From contig CAIRND010000608.1 of the NCBI GenBank assembly GCA_903879825.1, positions 1 to 16,335 of the forward strand: a DNA stretch of 16,335 bases, written 5' to 3'. This stretch comes from an uncultured Geobacteraceae bacterium (lineage in GTDB: Bacteria; Desulfobacterota; Desulfuromonadia; Geobacterales; Pseudopelobacteraceae). A program made the position numbers and the translations under genes. Under the pieces are notes generated by a model that saw only the letters and a program-made list of their open reading frames with translations, ran no database searches and had not been told where the DNA came from. Positions 1 through 7,712 of the stretch are shown here, piece after piece. Within the stretch, counting starts at the first letter, position 1. The number at the start of each line of letters is the position of its first letter.

Positions 1-585
1 CTGCGCCGCCTGGAAGTGGGTGACACCATGGGCTTCCGCGGGCCATACGGCAACTCCTATCCGATTGAAGAATTTTACGGCAAAAATCTGGTTTTTGTCG
101 CCGGCGGCATCGCGCTGCCTCCACTAAGAACCCTGATCTGGAACTGTCTTGACCTGCGTGATAAATTCGGCGACATTACCATTGTCTACGGCGCCCGGAC
201 CGAGGCCGATCTGGTGTATAAACGGGAACTGCTGGAATGGCAGGAGCGCGCCGATGTGCGGCTGGTTAAAACCGTTGATCCTGGTGGTAACGGTCCCGAA
301 TGGGATGGCAGGGTAGGGTTCGTGCCGACGATACTGGAAGAAGCGGCACCGTCAGCGGACAACACCATCGCACTGGTATGCGGCCCGCCGATCATGATAA
401 AATTTACCCTGCCGGTCCTTGAACGCTTAGGTTTCAGCGACGAGCAGGTGTACACCACTCTTGAAAACCGTATGAAGTGTGGTCTCGGCAAGTGCGGTCG
501 CTGTAATGTGGGTAACGTCTATGTCTGTAAGGATGGTCCGGTGTTTACCGCGAAGCAGTTGAAGGCGATGCCGATGGAGTTTTAA
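1..585 (+). CDS. FAD/NAD(P)-binding oxidoreductase subunit with C-terminal [2Fe-2S] site (5' partial)
   Basis: The reading frame is open from base 1, so the gene begins upstream; 194 residues are visible of a family usually about 270-280 long. The first visible stretch (GFRGPYGNSY, residues about 11-20) matches the end of a ferredoxin-reductase-type FAD domain. It is followed by an NAD-binding Rossmann part (VFVAGGIALPPLR, then YGARTEADLVYK and ALVCGPPIM). The C-terminus carries CGLGKCGRCNVGNVYVC, a C-x4-C-x2-C-x7-C pattern as in PyrK, sulfhydrogenase gamma and anaerobic sulfite reductase B, where it holds a [2Fe-2S] cluster. Such subunits pass electrons between NAD(P)H and a partner (hydrogenase, heterodisulfide reductase-like or sulfur reductase). 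The partner would lie upstream outside the window, so the exact complex cannot be named. The gene ends in TAA and is followed by a strong terminator. Confidence 0.88.
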   Translation: MRRLEVGDTMGFRGPYGNSYPIEEFYGKNLVFVAGGIALPPLRTLIWNCLDLRDKFGDITIVYGARTEADLVYKRELLEWQERADVRLVKTVDPGGNGPEWDGRVGFVPTILEEAAPSADNTIALVCGPPIMIKFTLPVLERLGFSDEQVYTTLENRMKCGLGKCGRCNVGNVYVCKDGPVFTAKQLKAMPMEF

Positions 586-640
586 AATGGCAGGGGTGGG
601 ACATTAATCTCTGCATTACTATATACCGTGTTTTTCAAGT

Positions 641-680
641 ACGCCCCCCGAAGTTGTTAAGTTTCGGGGGGCGTATCTTT
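641..680 (+). terminator. Rho-independent terminator after the oxidoreductase gene
   Basis: A perfect 12-bp stem pairs 641-652 (ACGCCCCCCGAA) with 663-674 across a 10-nt loop. It is followed on the + strand by ATCTTTT. It lies 55 nt after the stop codon and between convergent genes. On the - strand the bases after the stem are A-rich rather than T-rich, so it best serves the + strand gene, though the GC-rich stem may also slow transcription from the opposite side. Confidence 0.85.
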
Positions 681-687
681 TCTGCAA

Positions 688-1182
688 CTATGGTTTCTGT
701 CCCAATGCCTCTTCAATCTTCTTTAAATCAAATCCGACAATGACCCTGCCGTTGATCATAAACGTTGGGGTGGAATCAACCTTGTTCTTTTTTGCGATTT
801 CGCGTTGCTCCTCCTGTAACTTGACCCCTTCCGGGGTTGACGCCAGCGGAGGGGCGCTGTCCATTTTGCCGGACATTACATCATGGTAAGCCCTTGCCTT
901 GTCGGGCATAGAGAGAACGAAGCGGGCTTTTTCCTTTGCTCGGGGATGCATGGGGAGTGGAAGGAAAAAAACGTGCCGGGTTATGTCAGTTCTACTGTCA
1001 AAGTATTTTGAAGCCTTGCGGCAGAAAGGACAATCTGGATCAGTGAACTCGAACACGGTCTTGGCTCCGCTCCCTATCGTGATGGACTTGTCAATATCAA
1101 TGCCGGTGCCTGTCGCTGAGGCCGTCACCGCCCATGCCAGTATAGTTGTGACCATAAAATAGATGATGATTTTTCGACTCAT
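688..1182 (-). CDS. Periplasmic DsbC/DsbG-like thioredoxin-fold protein
   Basis: The product has 164 residues. Start chosen at 1182, where AGGAGA lies about 8 nt upstream and the ATG shares one base with the kinase stop (TAATG); the longer frame to 1218 has no such support. Residues 1-23 form a Sec signal peptide (basic MSRK, hydrophobic core, ASA before the cleavage). A thioredoxin fold follows with the active-site motif Cys51-Pro-Phe-Cys54 (context FTDPDCPFC) and a cis-proline loop at S137-T-P139-T-F. This arrangement is typical of DsbC/DsbG catalytic domains, which isomerise or reduce disulfides in the periplasm. The N-terminal dimerisation domain of classic DsbC is missing, so it is a minimal single-domain form. 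The overlap implies translational coupling to the histidine kinase. Its substrate is unknown. Confidence 0.85.
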   Translation of the reverse strand: MSRKIIIYFMVTTILAWAVTASATGTGIDIDKSITIGSGAKTVFEFTDPDCPFCRKASKYFDSRTDITRHVFFLPLPMHPRAKEKARFVLSMPDKARAYHDVMSGKMDSAPPLASTPEGVKLQEEQREIAKKNKVDSTPTFMINGRVIVGFDLKKIEEALGQKP

Positions 1183-2381
1183 TATAAAATCTCCTGTTGT
1201 TGGTGAGTAGATGTGCATTGCGCGTTATAGCAAGGAAGCAGGATGATAAATTCGCTTCCCTGGTCTTCCACACTTTCAACCCAGATGCACCCTTTAAAAC
1301 TTTCCAGCGCTTTTTTACAGAAAGCCAGGCCAAGGCCTGCTCCTCCGCCACCCCTTCTGGAAGAATTACGAGCCTGAACATAACGCCTGAAAATGGTAGA
1401 CAATTCATCGGGTGCTATCCCATTGCCTGTATCACTAACACTTATCCGGACGAAACAGTGAATCTCTGAAAGTCCGGTTGGCATGGTTGCGTATGCAGGG
1501 ATATTCATACTGTCCAGGTTGCTGTTCTCCCTACAGCTGCATGAGACAGTAATTAATCCACCTTCAGGAGTGAACTTAAGAGCATTTCCTATCAGGTTTG
1601 CCAGCACACGAGCCATAAGAGAAGCGTCAGCGATAATTTTGGGTAGGGAAGCAGGGATCTCAAGACTCAGGATGATGTGTTCCCGCTCGGCTGCGGGAGC
1701 AAAACGTCTGACAGCAGTCGCAAGCAACGTGCTGAGATTGACCTGGGTCAGTGCCGGCTGAATCATGCCGGTGTTAAAGCGCTGTGTATCAAGCAGATTG
1801 TCGATCATGGCAACAACTTCTTCACAACTCTCGACGGCAGATTGAAGGTAGTCAGTTTGCTCGTGATTGACCGGTCCAAGCCGGCCCTCCCGCACAAGAT
1901 CGATGGAACCGACCACAGCGGTAAGCGGGTTTTTTAAATCGTGGGACAGCATAAAAAAGAAATCTTCCTTTTCCTGCTCCAACAGCTTTTTTTCCCTTAA
2001 TGTCCGCCGATTTGAAATAGCCTTATCAATGCGGTGCAGCAAATCGTCAATGTCAAATGGTTTCCCGACATAGTCGGAAGCCCCCGCTTTCATACATTCT
2101 GTTACCAGGTTTTCATTGCCGTGTGCGGTCATCATAACCACGGCGGCATCCAGATCTTCTGACTGCATGCGCCGTAGTACCTCGGTGCCGCTAATCCCCG
2201 GCATGCTGACATCAAGCAACACCAGATTGTAGGCGTTCGAATGAAGTAGCTTTAGTCCGCTCTCGCCATCTGATGCCCAGTCAGATATATAGCCACTTTG
2301 TTTGAGGTGCAGTTTAAGTATCAGAGCAATGTCTGGCTCATCATCGATAATAAGAATTCTTTCAGGCGGCTGTGTTGCCAT
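1182..2381 (-). CDS. Receiver domain-histidine kinase (N-terminal REC, HisKA, HATPase)
   Basis: The product has 399 residues. Start chosen at 2381 because a GAGAGGGG ribosome-binding stretch lies upstream; the frame extends to 2432 without such a signal. Residues 8-122 are a response-regulator receiver with acidic pocket Asp13/Asp14, phospho-acceptor Asp57 (LLDVSMPG), Thr85 and Lys107. The HisKA dimerisation helix carries His147 (FMLSHDLKNPLT). The ATPase shows the N box (NLIGNALKFTPEGG), G1 (VSDTGNGIAP) and G2 (GGGGAGLGLAF). There is no membrane segment, so it is cytosolic. In this domain order, phosphorylation of the receiver by another kinase could control the C-terminal kinase. No output DNA-binding domain or adjacent partner regulator is present, so its target is unknown. 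The gene starts 20 nt inside ispD and ends overlapping the DsbC-like gene, which suggests co-transcription. Confidence 0.92.
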   Translation of the reverse strand: MATQPPERILIIDDEPDIALILKLHLKQSGYISDWASDGESGLKLLHSNAYNLVLLDVSMPGISGTEVLRRMQSEDLDAAVVMMTAHGNENLVTECMKAGASDYVGKPFDIDDLLHRIDKAISNRRTLREKKLLEQEKEDFFFMLSHDLKNPLTAVVGSIDLVREGRLGPVNHEQTDYLQSAVESCEEVVAMIDNLLDTQRFNTGMIQPALTQVNLSTLLATAVRRFAPAAEREHIILSLEIPASLPKIIADASLMARVLANLIGNALKFTPEGGLITVSCSCRENSNLDSMNIPAYATMPTGLSEIHCFVRISVSDTGNGIAPDELSTIFRRYVQARNSSRRGGGGAGLGLAFCKKALESFKGCIWVESVEDQGSEFIILLPCYNAQCTSTHQQQEIL

Positions 2382-3099
2382 TATGGCCCCTCTCTTTTCT
2401 TTCAGAATCCAGAAAAGCTTCTGCAAGGACAAGATCCTCAGGTGTTGTGATCTTTATATTGCGATAGTCACCCCGGATTATTTTGACGTGGCCACCGGTG
2501 CGCTCGACGAGCGAGGCATCATCGGTTCCCATAAAACGGTCAGATTCAGCGGCCTGATGGGCCGCGTAAATTACGTCGAATCGGAACGTTTGTGGTGTCT
2601 GTGCCAACCAGAGTGTTTCGCGGTCCGGAGTGCCGGTTACAATGCCGTTTGCCACGAACTTGATCGTATCCTTGGCCGGGACAGCGACAAGTGCGCCATC
2701 ATTGCTTCGTGCCGTTTCGATTGAATTACGAATAAGCTCCGGAGTGATGAGCGGACGAACGCCATCATGGATAACGATGACACTCTCTGCTGTCACCTGT
2801 TCGCGCATGGCACGCAGGCCATTCATTACGGAATATTGCCTTTCAGTCCCCCCGGGGACAATTGCAACAACTTTACGGAATCCGCAGGAAGTAATTACGT
2901 GTTCACGACAGTACGCGATCTCTTCAGCAGGAATTACCAAATATATGGCATCGATCAGTGGCGACTGTTCGAAAATAGAAATGGTGCGGGCAACAATCGG
3001 CATGTCCTGTAAGAGCAGATACTGCTTATTGATTGATGCACCCATGCGTTTACCCATGCCAGCGGCAGGAATAAGTGCAACAGATTTGAACGCGGTCAT
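2362..3099 (-). CDS. ispD: 2-C-methyl-D-erythritol 4-phosphate cytidylyltransferase
   Basis: IspD joins CTP and MEP to make CDP-methylerythritol, the third step of the MEP isoprenoid pathway, in the cytosol. The 245-residue product shows the expected family motifs: the nucleotide-binding loop LIPAAGMGKRMG with the following KQYL, VIHDGVRPLI, ALVAVPAKDTIK, LAQTPQTFR, GTDDASLVER and the closing GDYRNIKITTPEDL. Length is slightly above the usual 225-235, owing to a short charged tail (residues about 231-245) that overlaps the start of the kinase gene. GGAG lies about 10 nt before the ATG. ispF, which often follows ispD in related bacteria, is absent here; a signalling gene takes that place. The gene sits 57 nt after the GntR-type regulator and is probably in the same transcript. 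Confidence 0.95.
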   Translation of the reverse strand: MTAFKSVALIPAAGMGKRMGASINKQYLLLQDMPIVARTISIFEQSPLIDAIYLVIPAEEIAYCREHVITSCGFRKVVAIVPGGTERQYSVMNGLRAMREQVTAESVIVIHDGVRPLITPELIRNSIETARSNDGALVAVPAKDTIKFVANGIVTGTPDRETLWLAQTPQTFRFDVIYAAHQAAESDRFMGTDDASLVERTGGHVKIIRGDYRNIKITTPEDLVLAEAFLDSERKERGHNGNTAA

Positions 3100-3156
3100 T
3101 GATTTAAGCTCCGTAAACGGTATGTTTCATTTTACAGGGGTGTGCTGAGAGATACA

Positions 3157-3825
3157 TTAGTCCTTCTTTACGGTAGAGGTGCCATCCATAAGGACCTTGC
3201 CACCGTACTCTGCATTTTTGCGAACGAGAGTCTCTGCCAGATCGGCGTCTTTTTTCCGGAACGCGTCAATAATTTTTTCATGTTCCTGTACCGAGATAGC
3301 CATTCGTCCCGGTAGACTGAGCGACGTAAAGCGCAGGCGTTGGAATTTAGTCACCAGACCGGCGATCAGTTCGCGCAGCTTTTCGTTATCGGCGGCTTTG
3401 ATGAAGAGTTCGTGAAAGCCATTGTGGACCTTGAAGAAGTTTTTGATATCGCCAGTTTTGGCCAGTTCCGCCAGTTTGTCATTGATAGCCTGGAGGCGAT
3501 CCAAATCTTTCTCGCTCAGATTTTCACACGCTCGGCGCGCGGCATATCCCTCCATAATGCTTTTGATGGCATAAAATTCCTCGACGTCTCTTGGGCTGAA
3601 TTCACTAACAACAGCACCACGGCGAGGAATTACGGTGAGGTAACCTTCTGATTCCAGCTGGCGGAAGGCCTCACGGATTGGTGTGCGGCTAATTCCATAC
3701 CGCTCTGCTAATTCGGGCTCCGAGACCCGGCTACCCGCCTTGAGAGTGCCAGCAACAATGGCATCGCGGATGTTTTCAAGTATTTTTTCACGCAGGGTGA
3801 GATGCTTTTCCATAGGTTTCTTCAT
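3157..3825 (-). CDS. GntR-family transcriptional regulator, FCD (FadR-like) subfamily
   Basis: The product has 222 residues. The N-terminal winged helix-turn-helix (about residues 9-75) carries the GntR signature, with VSEPELAERYGISRTPIREA followed by an RRGAVV wing. The C-terminal part (about 80-210) is an all-helical FCD ligand domain with histidines in NGFHELF and QEHEKII. The third histidine usual in metal-binding FCD proteins (often MRxH near the end) is replaced, since the sequence reads VRKNAEYGG. Metal or ligand binding may therefore differ from the norm. FCD regulators usually sense small organic acids. The start at 3825 has GGGGAG upstream, with a long spacing of about 12 nt. It is the first gene of the probable gntR-ispD-kinase-dsb unit, and its promoter is overlapped by a palindrome, suggesting autoregulation. 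The effector cannot be read from the sequence. Confidence 0.9.
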   Translation of the reverse strand: MKKPMEKHLTLREKILENIRDAIVAGTLKAGSRVSEPELAERYGISRTPIREAFRQLESEGYLTVIPRRGAVVSEFSPRDVEEFYAIKSIMEGYAARRACENLSEKDLDRLQAINDKLAELAKTGDIKNFFKVHNGFHELFIKAADNEKLRELIAGLVTKFQRLRFTSLSLPGRMAISVQEHEKIIDAFRKKDADLAETLVRKNAEYGGKVLMDGTSTVKKD

Positions 3826-3850
3826 GATTGGTTACTACTCCCCGAACTGT

Positions 3851-3877
3851 TTTGCAACATTGTATACAGTATGCAAA
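3851..3877. promoter_or_regulatory. Candidate GntR operator: nested palindrome
   Basis: The inner perfect palindrome TGTATACA (3861-3868) is flanked by outer inverted arms TTTGCA (3851-3856) and TGCAAA (3872-3877), sharing almost the same centre. A dyad of this size with a TATAC core resembles sites bound by FadR-type regulators. It covers the -10 box and likely start point of the regulator gene, a position suited to repression. It also lies about 145 nt upstream of the divergent K+ channel gene, so it could act there too. Binding is inferred. Confidence 0.55.
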
Positions 3878-3886
3878 TTTTGTCAA
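3859..3886 (-). promoter_or_regulatory. Sigma-70-like promoter of the gntR-type gene
   Basis: On the - strand, a perfect -35 box TTGACA (3881-3886) and a -10 box TACAAT (3859-3864) are separated by 16 nt. Transcription would start near 3852, about 27 nt before the ATG at 3825. The -10 region coincides with the palindrome described next. This is the best promoter match seen in the window; it is a prediction. Confidence 0.65.
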
Positions 3887-4021
3887 TTATTACAGCACTG
3901 TTTTTGCCTGATTACGGTTGCTAACTGGGGAATATTTTACCCGTGTTATTTTTACTTTTTTTCTACGATCAAAAGAAAGTAACTTGTCTTTTTGGGCTCT
4001 TACAGGTAATCTCTCGCAACT

Positions 4022-5071
4022 ATGGATCCTGTCAGACACCTGAAAATATCGTTTTTTGTTCTCCTGATGCTTATCTCGGTGGGGACAAGCGGTTATATGT
4101 ATATAGAAGGCTGGCGCCTGCTTGATGCCGCCTATATGACGGTTATCACCTTGGGAACCGTTGGTTTCAAGGAAGTTCACGATCTTTCTGATGCCGGCAA
4201 GCTGTTTACGATGGGATTGATTGTTGTTGGTGTCAGCGTGTTGGGCTATATCGTTGGCAGCTTGGCGCAGATTATGTTCGAGGGGCAGATTCAGCGAATA
4301 GTCGGGAGGAAAAAGGTGGAAAAACGGATAGGAGCGCTTACGGGGCATTACATTATCTGCGGTTTTGGCCGAATTGGTTCGCTGATTTGTAAAGAATTCA
4401 AGGCAAACGAATTGAAATTTGTCATTATTGAAAAAAATATGGATGCTGTCGAGCGGCTTGAAGAAGATGGTTACTTGTTTATGAAGGGGGATGCCACACT
4501 TGATGAAACTCTTCTCAAGGCCGGCATCAACAGGGCAAAAGGACTGATTTCCGTTGTTACTTCAGACACCGAAAACGTATATATTACCCTGACAGCACGG
4601 GGACTTAATCCGGAACTGTACATCATGGCCCGCTCCGGTGAGGAGGGTTCCGACATCAAGCTTAAGCGTGCGGGTGCCAACAAGGTGGTATCGCCGTACA
4701 CCATCGGCGGTCATCGTATGGCACAGTCGATATTGCGCCCGAATGTCGTTGATTTTATCGAAATTGCTACCGGTCACGAACAGTTGGAATTGCAGATGGA
4801 GGAGATCAGTATTCCGGAACATTCCGCTTTTGTCGGAGAAACTCTTGTTACCTCCGGTTTCCGCAAGGAGATTGGTGTCATAATAGTCGGCATAAAAAAG
4901 AGTCATGGGAAAATGGTTTTCAATCCGCATCCACAAACCAAGATTGAGGGACATGACACGCTGATCGTACTCGGAGATCCACCCTCTATCCACAAACTTG
5001 AGGATCTGGTGGCCCGCGCCGCTTCTGATGAAATTATTAAACAGCACAGGAAAGATCATCATGGAAAATGA
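4022..5071 (+). CDS. Two-TM potassium channel with cytosolic RCK (TrkA-N/TrkA-C) domains
   Basis: The product has 349 residues, typical for MthK/GsuK-type channels. TM1 spans about 8-28, the pore helix and filter about 33-52, and TM2 about 62-86. The RCK Rossmann domain begins with the nucleotide loop GFGRIG at 114-119, followed by VIIEKN and GDATLDETLLKAGI as in TrkA-N proteins. A TrkA-C domain follows at about 245-335 (SAFVGETL and IIVGIKKSHGK). The filter reads T46-V-G-F-K50-E, so Lys stands where the second glycine of TVGYG is expected; this is unusual and could affect conduction. The start has only a weak AGG about 15 nt upstream. The stop overlaps the next gene by 11 nt, indicating a shared transcript. 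RCK domains commonly respond to nucleotides or divalent ions, but the ligand here is unknown. Confidence 0.92.
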   Translation: MDPVRHLKISFFVLLMLISVGTSGYMYIEGWRLLDAAYMTVITLGTVGFKEVHDLSDAGKLFTMGLIVVGVSVLGYIVGSLAQIMFEGQIQRIVGRKKVEKRIGALTGHYIICGFGRIGSLICKEFKANELKFVIIEKNMDAVERLEEDGYLFMKGDATLDETLLKAGINRAKGLISVVTSDTENVYITLTARGLNPELYIMARSGEEGSDIKLKRAGANKVVSPYTIGGHRMAQSILRPNVVDFIEIATGHEQLELQMEEISIPEHSAFVGETLVTSGFRKEIGVIIVGIKKSHGKMVFNPHPQTKIEGHDTLIVLGDPPSIHKLEDLVARAASDEIIKQHRKDHHGK

Positions 5072-5834
5072 AATTCACGCGCATGTCCCGTATGGCCGTT
5101 TGGCAGAACATTTGGAATTTGCCATCGCTCACCGCATTAACCCCGAGGTGTTTTTCTCTGCAGATTCACTTGATCATCTCGTGTGGGAAGAGCTCTCTTC
5201 GCTGTCTGATGCGCTTCATGGCGCCGGTCTTGATACGACGATACACGCGCCTTTTATCGATCTTAATCCGGGTGCTGTCGATCCGAGTATTCGTGCCGCA
5301 AGTCGTCATCGTATTCAACAGGTCATGAAAGCTGCAGAGCTGCTCCGGCCCCGGGTGATTGTTGTCCATCCTGGTTATGATGATCTTCATTATGGGGACA
5401 ACCGTCTCGTATGGCTTAAAAACAGCATCAACTTCTGGCAGGAATTTGTTCCTAAAGCCAGAGAAATAGGCACGATACTGGCGGTTGAAAATATCTTTGA
5501 GAAGGAACCCTCGACAATTAAGGCACTGCTTGACGCCATCGATGATCCCTGTTTTCGGCACTGCTTTGACGTGGGACACTGGAATATGTTCACCACCGTA
5601 ACTCTTGATGAATGGTTCAGTGAACTGGGTTCGTATGTCGTAGAGAGCCATATCCACGATAATCATGGCACGAGCGATGAGCACTTGCCCGTTGGTGAGG
5701 GCGTCATTGATTTTGATCAGTTTTTTTCGATGCTACATGCGTATGCACCGGATGCTGTCTGGACGATTGAAGCGCACAACACGGAACATCTCCAACGAGC
5801 ACTTAAAAATATTCAAAACTACCGATTCTCTTAA
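5061..5834 (+). CDS. TIM-barrel sugar phosphate isomerase/epimerase-like protein (AP endonuclease 2 fold)
   Basis: The product has 257 residues. Start chosen at 5061, where AGGAAA lies upstream; it overlaps the K+ channel gene by 11 nt. The fold is seen from the metal-ligand series of the xylose-isomerase-like/endonuclease IV superfamily: TIHAPF, VVHPGYD, LAVENIF, CFDVGHWN, SHIHDNHG and the closing TIEAH. These provide His, Glu and Asp ligands for two or three divalent metal ions. Members isomerise or epimerise sugars or sugar phosphates, and some are nucleases. Its place before galE suggests carbohydrate chemistry rather than DNA repair, and the length is shorter than endonuclease IV (about 280). 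The exact substrate cannot be assigned. No signal peptide is present, so it is cytosolic. Confidence 0.85.
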   Translation: MENEIHAHVPYGRLAEHLEFAIAHRINPEVFFSADSLDHLVWEELSSLSDALHGAGLDTTIHAPFIDLNPGAVDPSIRAASRHRIQQVMKAAELLRPRVIVVHPGYDDLHYGDNRLVWLKNSINFWQEFVPKAREIGTILAVENIFEKEPSTIKALLDAIDDPCFRHCFDVGHWNMFTTVTLDEWFSELGSYVVESHIHDNHGTSDEHLPVGEGVIDFDQFFSMLHAYAPDAVWTIEAHNTEHLQRALKNIQNYRFS

Positions 5835-5845
5835 AGGACAATACT

Positions 5846-6832
5846 ATGCCAGAAACAATTTTAGTGAGTGGCGGTTGCGGTTATATTGGTAGTCACGTTG
5901 TCCGTCAACTGACGGAATCAGGCCGTACCGTTGTCGTCTATGATAATCTTAGCACCGGATTTCGTGATGCCCTTACCCAGGGAGAAGAACTGGTCGTAGG
6001 GGAATTGTCTGATCGGGAGCGATTAGAAGAGCTCTTTCAGCGCTATCGCTTCACGACTGTCCTGCATTTTGCCGCGGCTATCATCGCCCCGGAATCGGTA
6101 TCAATACCTCTGAAATATTACGGTAACAACACCCGTAATACTCTCGGGTTGCTTGAAACGTGTGTGAAATACGGTGTTAAACGGTTTATATTTTCCAGCA
6201 CTGCTGCCGTTTATGGCATTCCGGATGGTGGCGTTGCATCTGAAGATAGCGTCTTGGCACCAATAAATCCCTATGGCACCTCCAAGCTGATGAGCGAATG
6301 GATGCTGCGAGATGTTGCTGCAGCACATGGTATGCAGTACGTCGCGCTGCGCTACTTCAATGTCGCCGGGGCTGACCCGTTGGCCCGAATTGGACAACGG
6401 ACGCCGGAAGCAACGCACCTGATCAAAGTCGCCTGCCAGGCAGCGCTGGGGATGAGGGAAAATGTCTGCATTTACGGTACAGATTATCCGACTCCTGACG
6501 GGACTGGAATTCGTGATTATATCCACATTGAGGACCTTGCTTCTGCCCATCTCTGCTCGCTGGAATATCTTGAAAAAGGTGGGGCATCAACGGTCATGAA
6601 CGTCGGGTATGGTCAGGGAAGCAGTGTTCGAGACGTACTGGAGGTTATTCAAAAAGTGAGCGGTGTGGGCCTGAATGTTATTGAAGCGGAGCGGCGACCG
6701 GGAGACCCGGCTTCTCTGGTGGCAAAAGCTGATAAAATAAAATCGTTGACCGGTTGGCAGCCCCGATATGACGCTCTTGAAACAATTGTGGCTGATGCCT
6801 GGCGATGGGAAAGTAAGTTAGCAAAAAAATAG
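5846..6832 (+). CDS. galE: UDP-glucose 4-epimerase
   Basis: GalE interconverts UDP-glucose and UDP-galactose using bound NAD+, feeding polysaccharide and lipopolysaccharide synthesis. The 328-residue product is the usual length for the short-chain dehydrogenase-type enzyme. It has the NAD loop G9-x-x-G12-x-x-G15, the catalytic Ser/Thr region FSSTAAVYG (117-124) and the Tyr143-x3-Lys147 pair in NPYGTSK. Family-typical segments are HFAA followed by PESV, RYFNVAGA, YPTPDGTGIRDYIH and RPGDPASLVA. AAGGA lies about 8 nt before the ATG, and the gene begins 11 nt after the TIM-barrel gene, in an apparent three-gene operon with it and the K+ channel. Exact substrate range (UDP-glucose versus UDP-GlcNAc) is not resolved by sequence alone. 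The following 157 bp to the PilZ gene contain no convincing terminator. Confidence 0.93.
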   Translation: MPETILVSGGCGYIGSHVVRQLTESGRTVVVYDNLSTGFRDALTQGEELVVGELSDRERLEELFQRYRFTTVLHFAAAIIAPESVSIPLKYYGNNTRNTLGLLETCVKYGVKRFIFSSTAAVYGIPDGGVASEDSVLAPINPYGTSKLMSEWMLRDVAAAHGMQYVALRYFNVAGADPLARIGQRTPEATHLIKVACQAALGMRENVCIYGTDYPTPDGTGIRDYIHIEDLASAHLCSLEYLEKGGASTVMNVGYGQGSSVRDVLEVIQKVSGVGLNVIEAERRPGDPASLVAKADKIKSLTGWQPRYDALETIVADAWRWESKLAKK

Positions 6833-6989
6833 AGGCGATATAAATAATCGCTGATTAACATCGCGGCACTCAGTCTCGGTTGTGGTGATTTAACAGCTTA
6901 TTATTGCTTGTTTTTTCTGCATAGTATGCTAAAACAGTCAAAACTTTCTATCCCTCTGGATTTTATAAACTAATTGTTGCCAGGATGTT

Positions 6990-7712
6990 ATGGATTTTAC
7001 CTCCCTATTTAGTACACGAATTCAGTCGACTTTTGATGATGATCAGGCTGAGATCCTTAAAACCTTTCATGAAAAATGTGCTTCAAAAACCCCGGTAAAA
7101 GTAAGTCTGACCAATTATTTTAAAGGGTTGCCCATTACATATTCCGCTACGGTTCTTGGTGTGGATCGTGGTAACCTCGATCTGGATGTTAATCCTCAGC
7201 AAGCGGTTGCAATTGCCAGTGACCATTATACGCTGATTCGAAGTAAACTTTTTCCCCTTCCTATTGTTGCCCATGTCCAATATGTCAATATTAGAAAACA
7301 TGCAGCGTCGCTCAATAAACTAGGTTTTGTTGAGGTTCTGGCCGAAAAACGTGCCGCAGTACGATTAAATCTTGATCCGCCGGTACGCGCAACTATTCAA
7401 AACGGTGAACAAGTAATAACCTGTATGCTCATGGATATTTCGACACAGGGGATTGCAGTAGAAGCTGATACGTACACCGTTTTAGAGGGCGGTGAGGATG
7501 TGTTTGTAAAGTTTATGCTTCCGGATCCGGTGCTTTTGAAACAGACCCTGATCAAAGTGCCCGTTTCACTGGTAACTCTTTCCGGAAACGCCTCACCGTA
7601 CACCTATAAATTCAGAATTATGCCGGAAAAGCACCAAGAACAGTTGATCTCCCGTTACAGCTTTCAGAGACAGGTGGAAATTATCCGGGGTTTGAAAGAT
7701 CTTATTGATTAA
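6990..7712 (+). CDS. PilZ-domain protein (predicted cyclic di-GMP receptor)
   Basis: The product has 240 residues. The C-terminal half is a PilZ domain with the c-di-GMP-binding signature R121-x3-R125 (EKRAAVR) followed by D149-I-S-x-x-G154 (MDISTQG). The N-terminal half (about 20-115) is a beta-rich region with FKGLPITYSATVLGVDRGNLDLDV, resembling the YcgR-type N-terminal barrel often paired with PilZ. Both binding arginines and the D/NxSxxG motif are intact, so nucleotide binding is expected. Such proteins commonly tune motility, pili or polysaccharide output; the nearby galE and chemoreceptor genes fit but do not prove this. AGGA sits about 7 nt before the ATG. The gene stands alone and converges on the M23 peptidase gene. 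Confidence 0.87.
   Translation: MDFTSLFSTRIQSTFDDDQAEILKTFHEKCASKTPVKVSLTNYFKGLPITYSATVLGVDRGNLDLDVNPQQAVAIASDHYTLIRSKLFPLPIVAHVQYVNIRKHAASLNKLGFVEVLAEKRAAVRLNLDPPVRATIQNGEQVITCMLMDISTQGIAVEADTYTVLEGGEDVFVKFMLPDPVLLKQTLIKVPVSLVTLSGNASPYTYKFRIMPEKHQEQLISRYSFQRQVEIIRGLKDLID

Noticed and set aside
186..491. Antisense open frame opposite the oxidoreductase gene
   Set aside because: Its translation has no recognisable motif and it lies wholly within a gene with strong family motifs; it is a shadow frame.
6835..6851. GCGAT/ATCGC hairpin after galE
   Set aside because: Stem is only 5 bp with no T-run, so it does not qualify as a terminator.
6904..6930. Possible promoter TTGCTT / TATGCT before the PilZ gene
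   Set aside because: Spacing is 15 nt and both boxes are poor matches; too weak to list as a feature.
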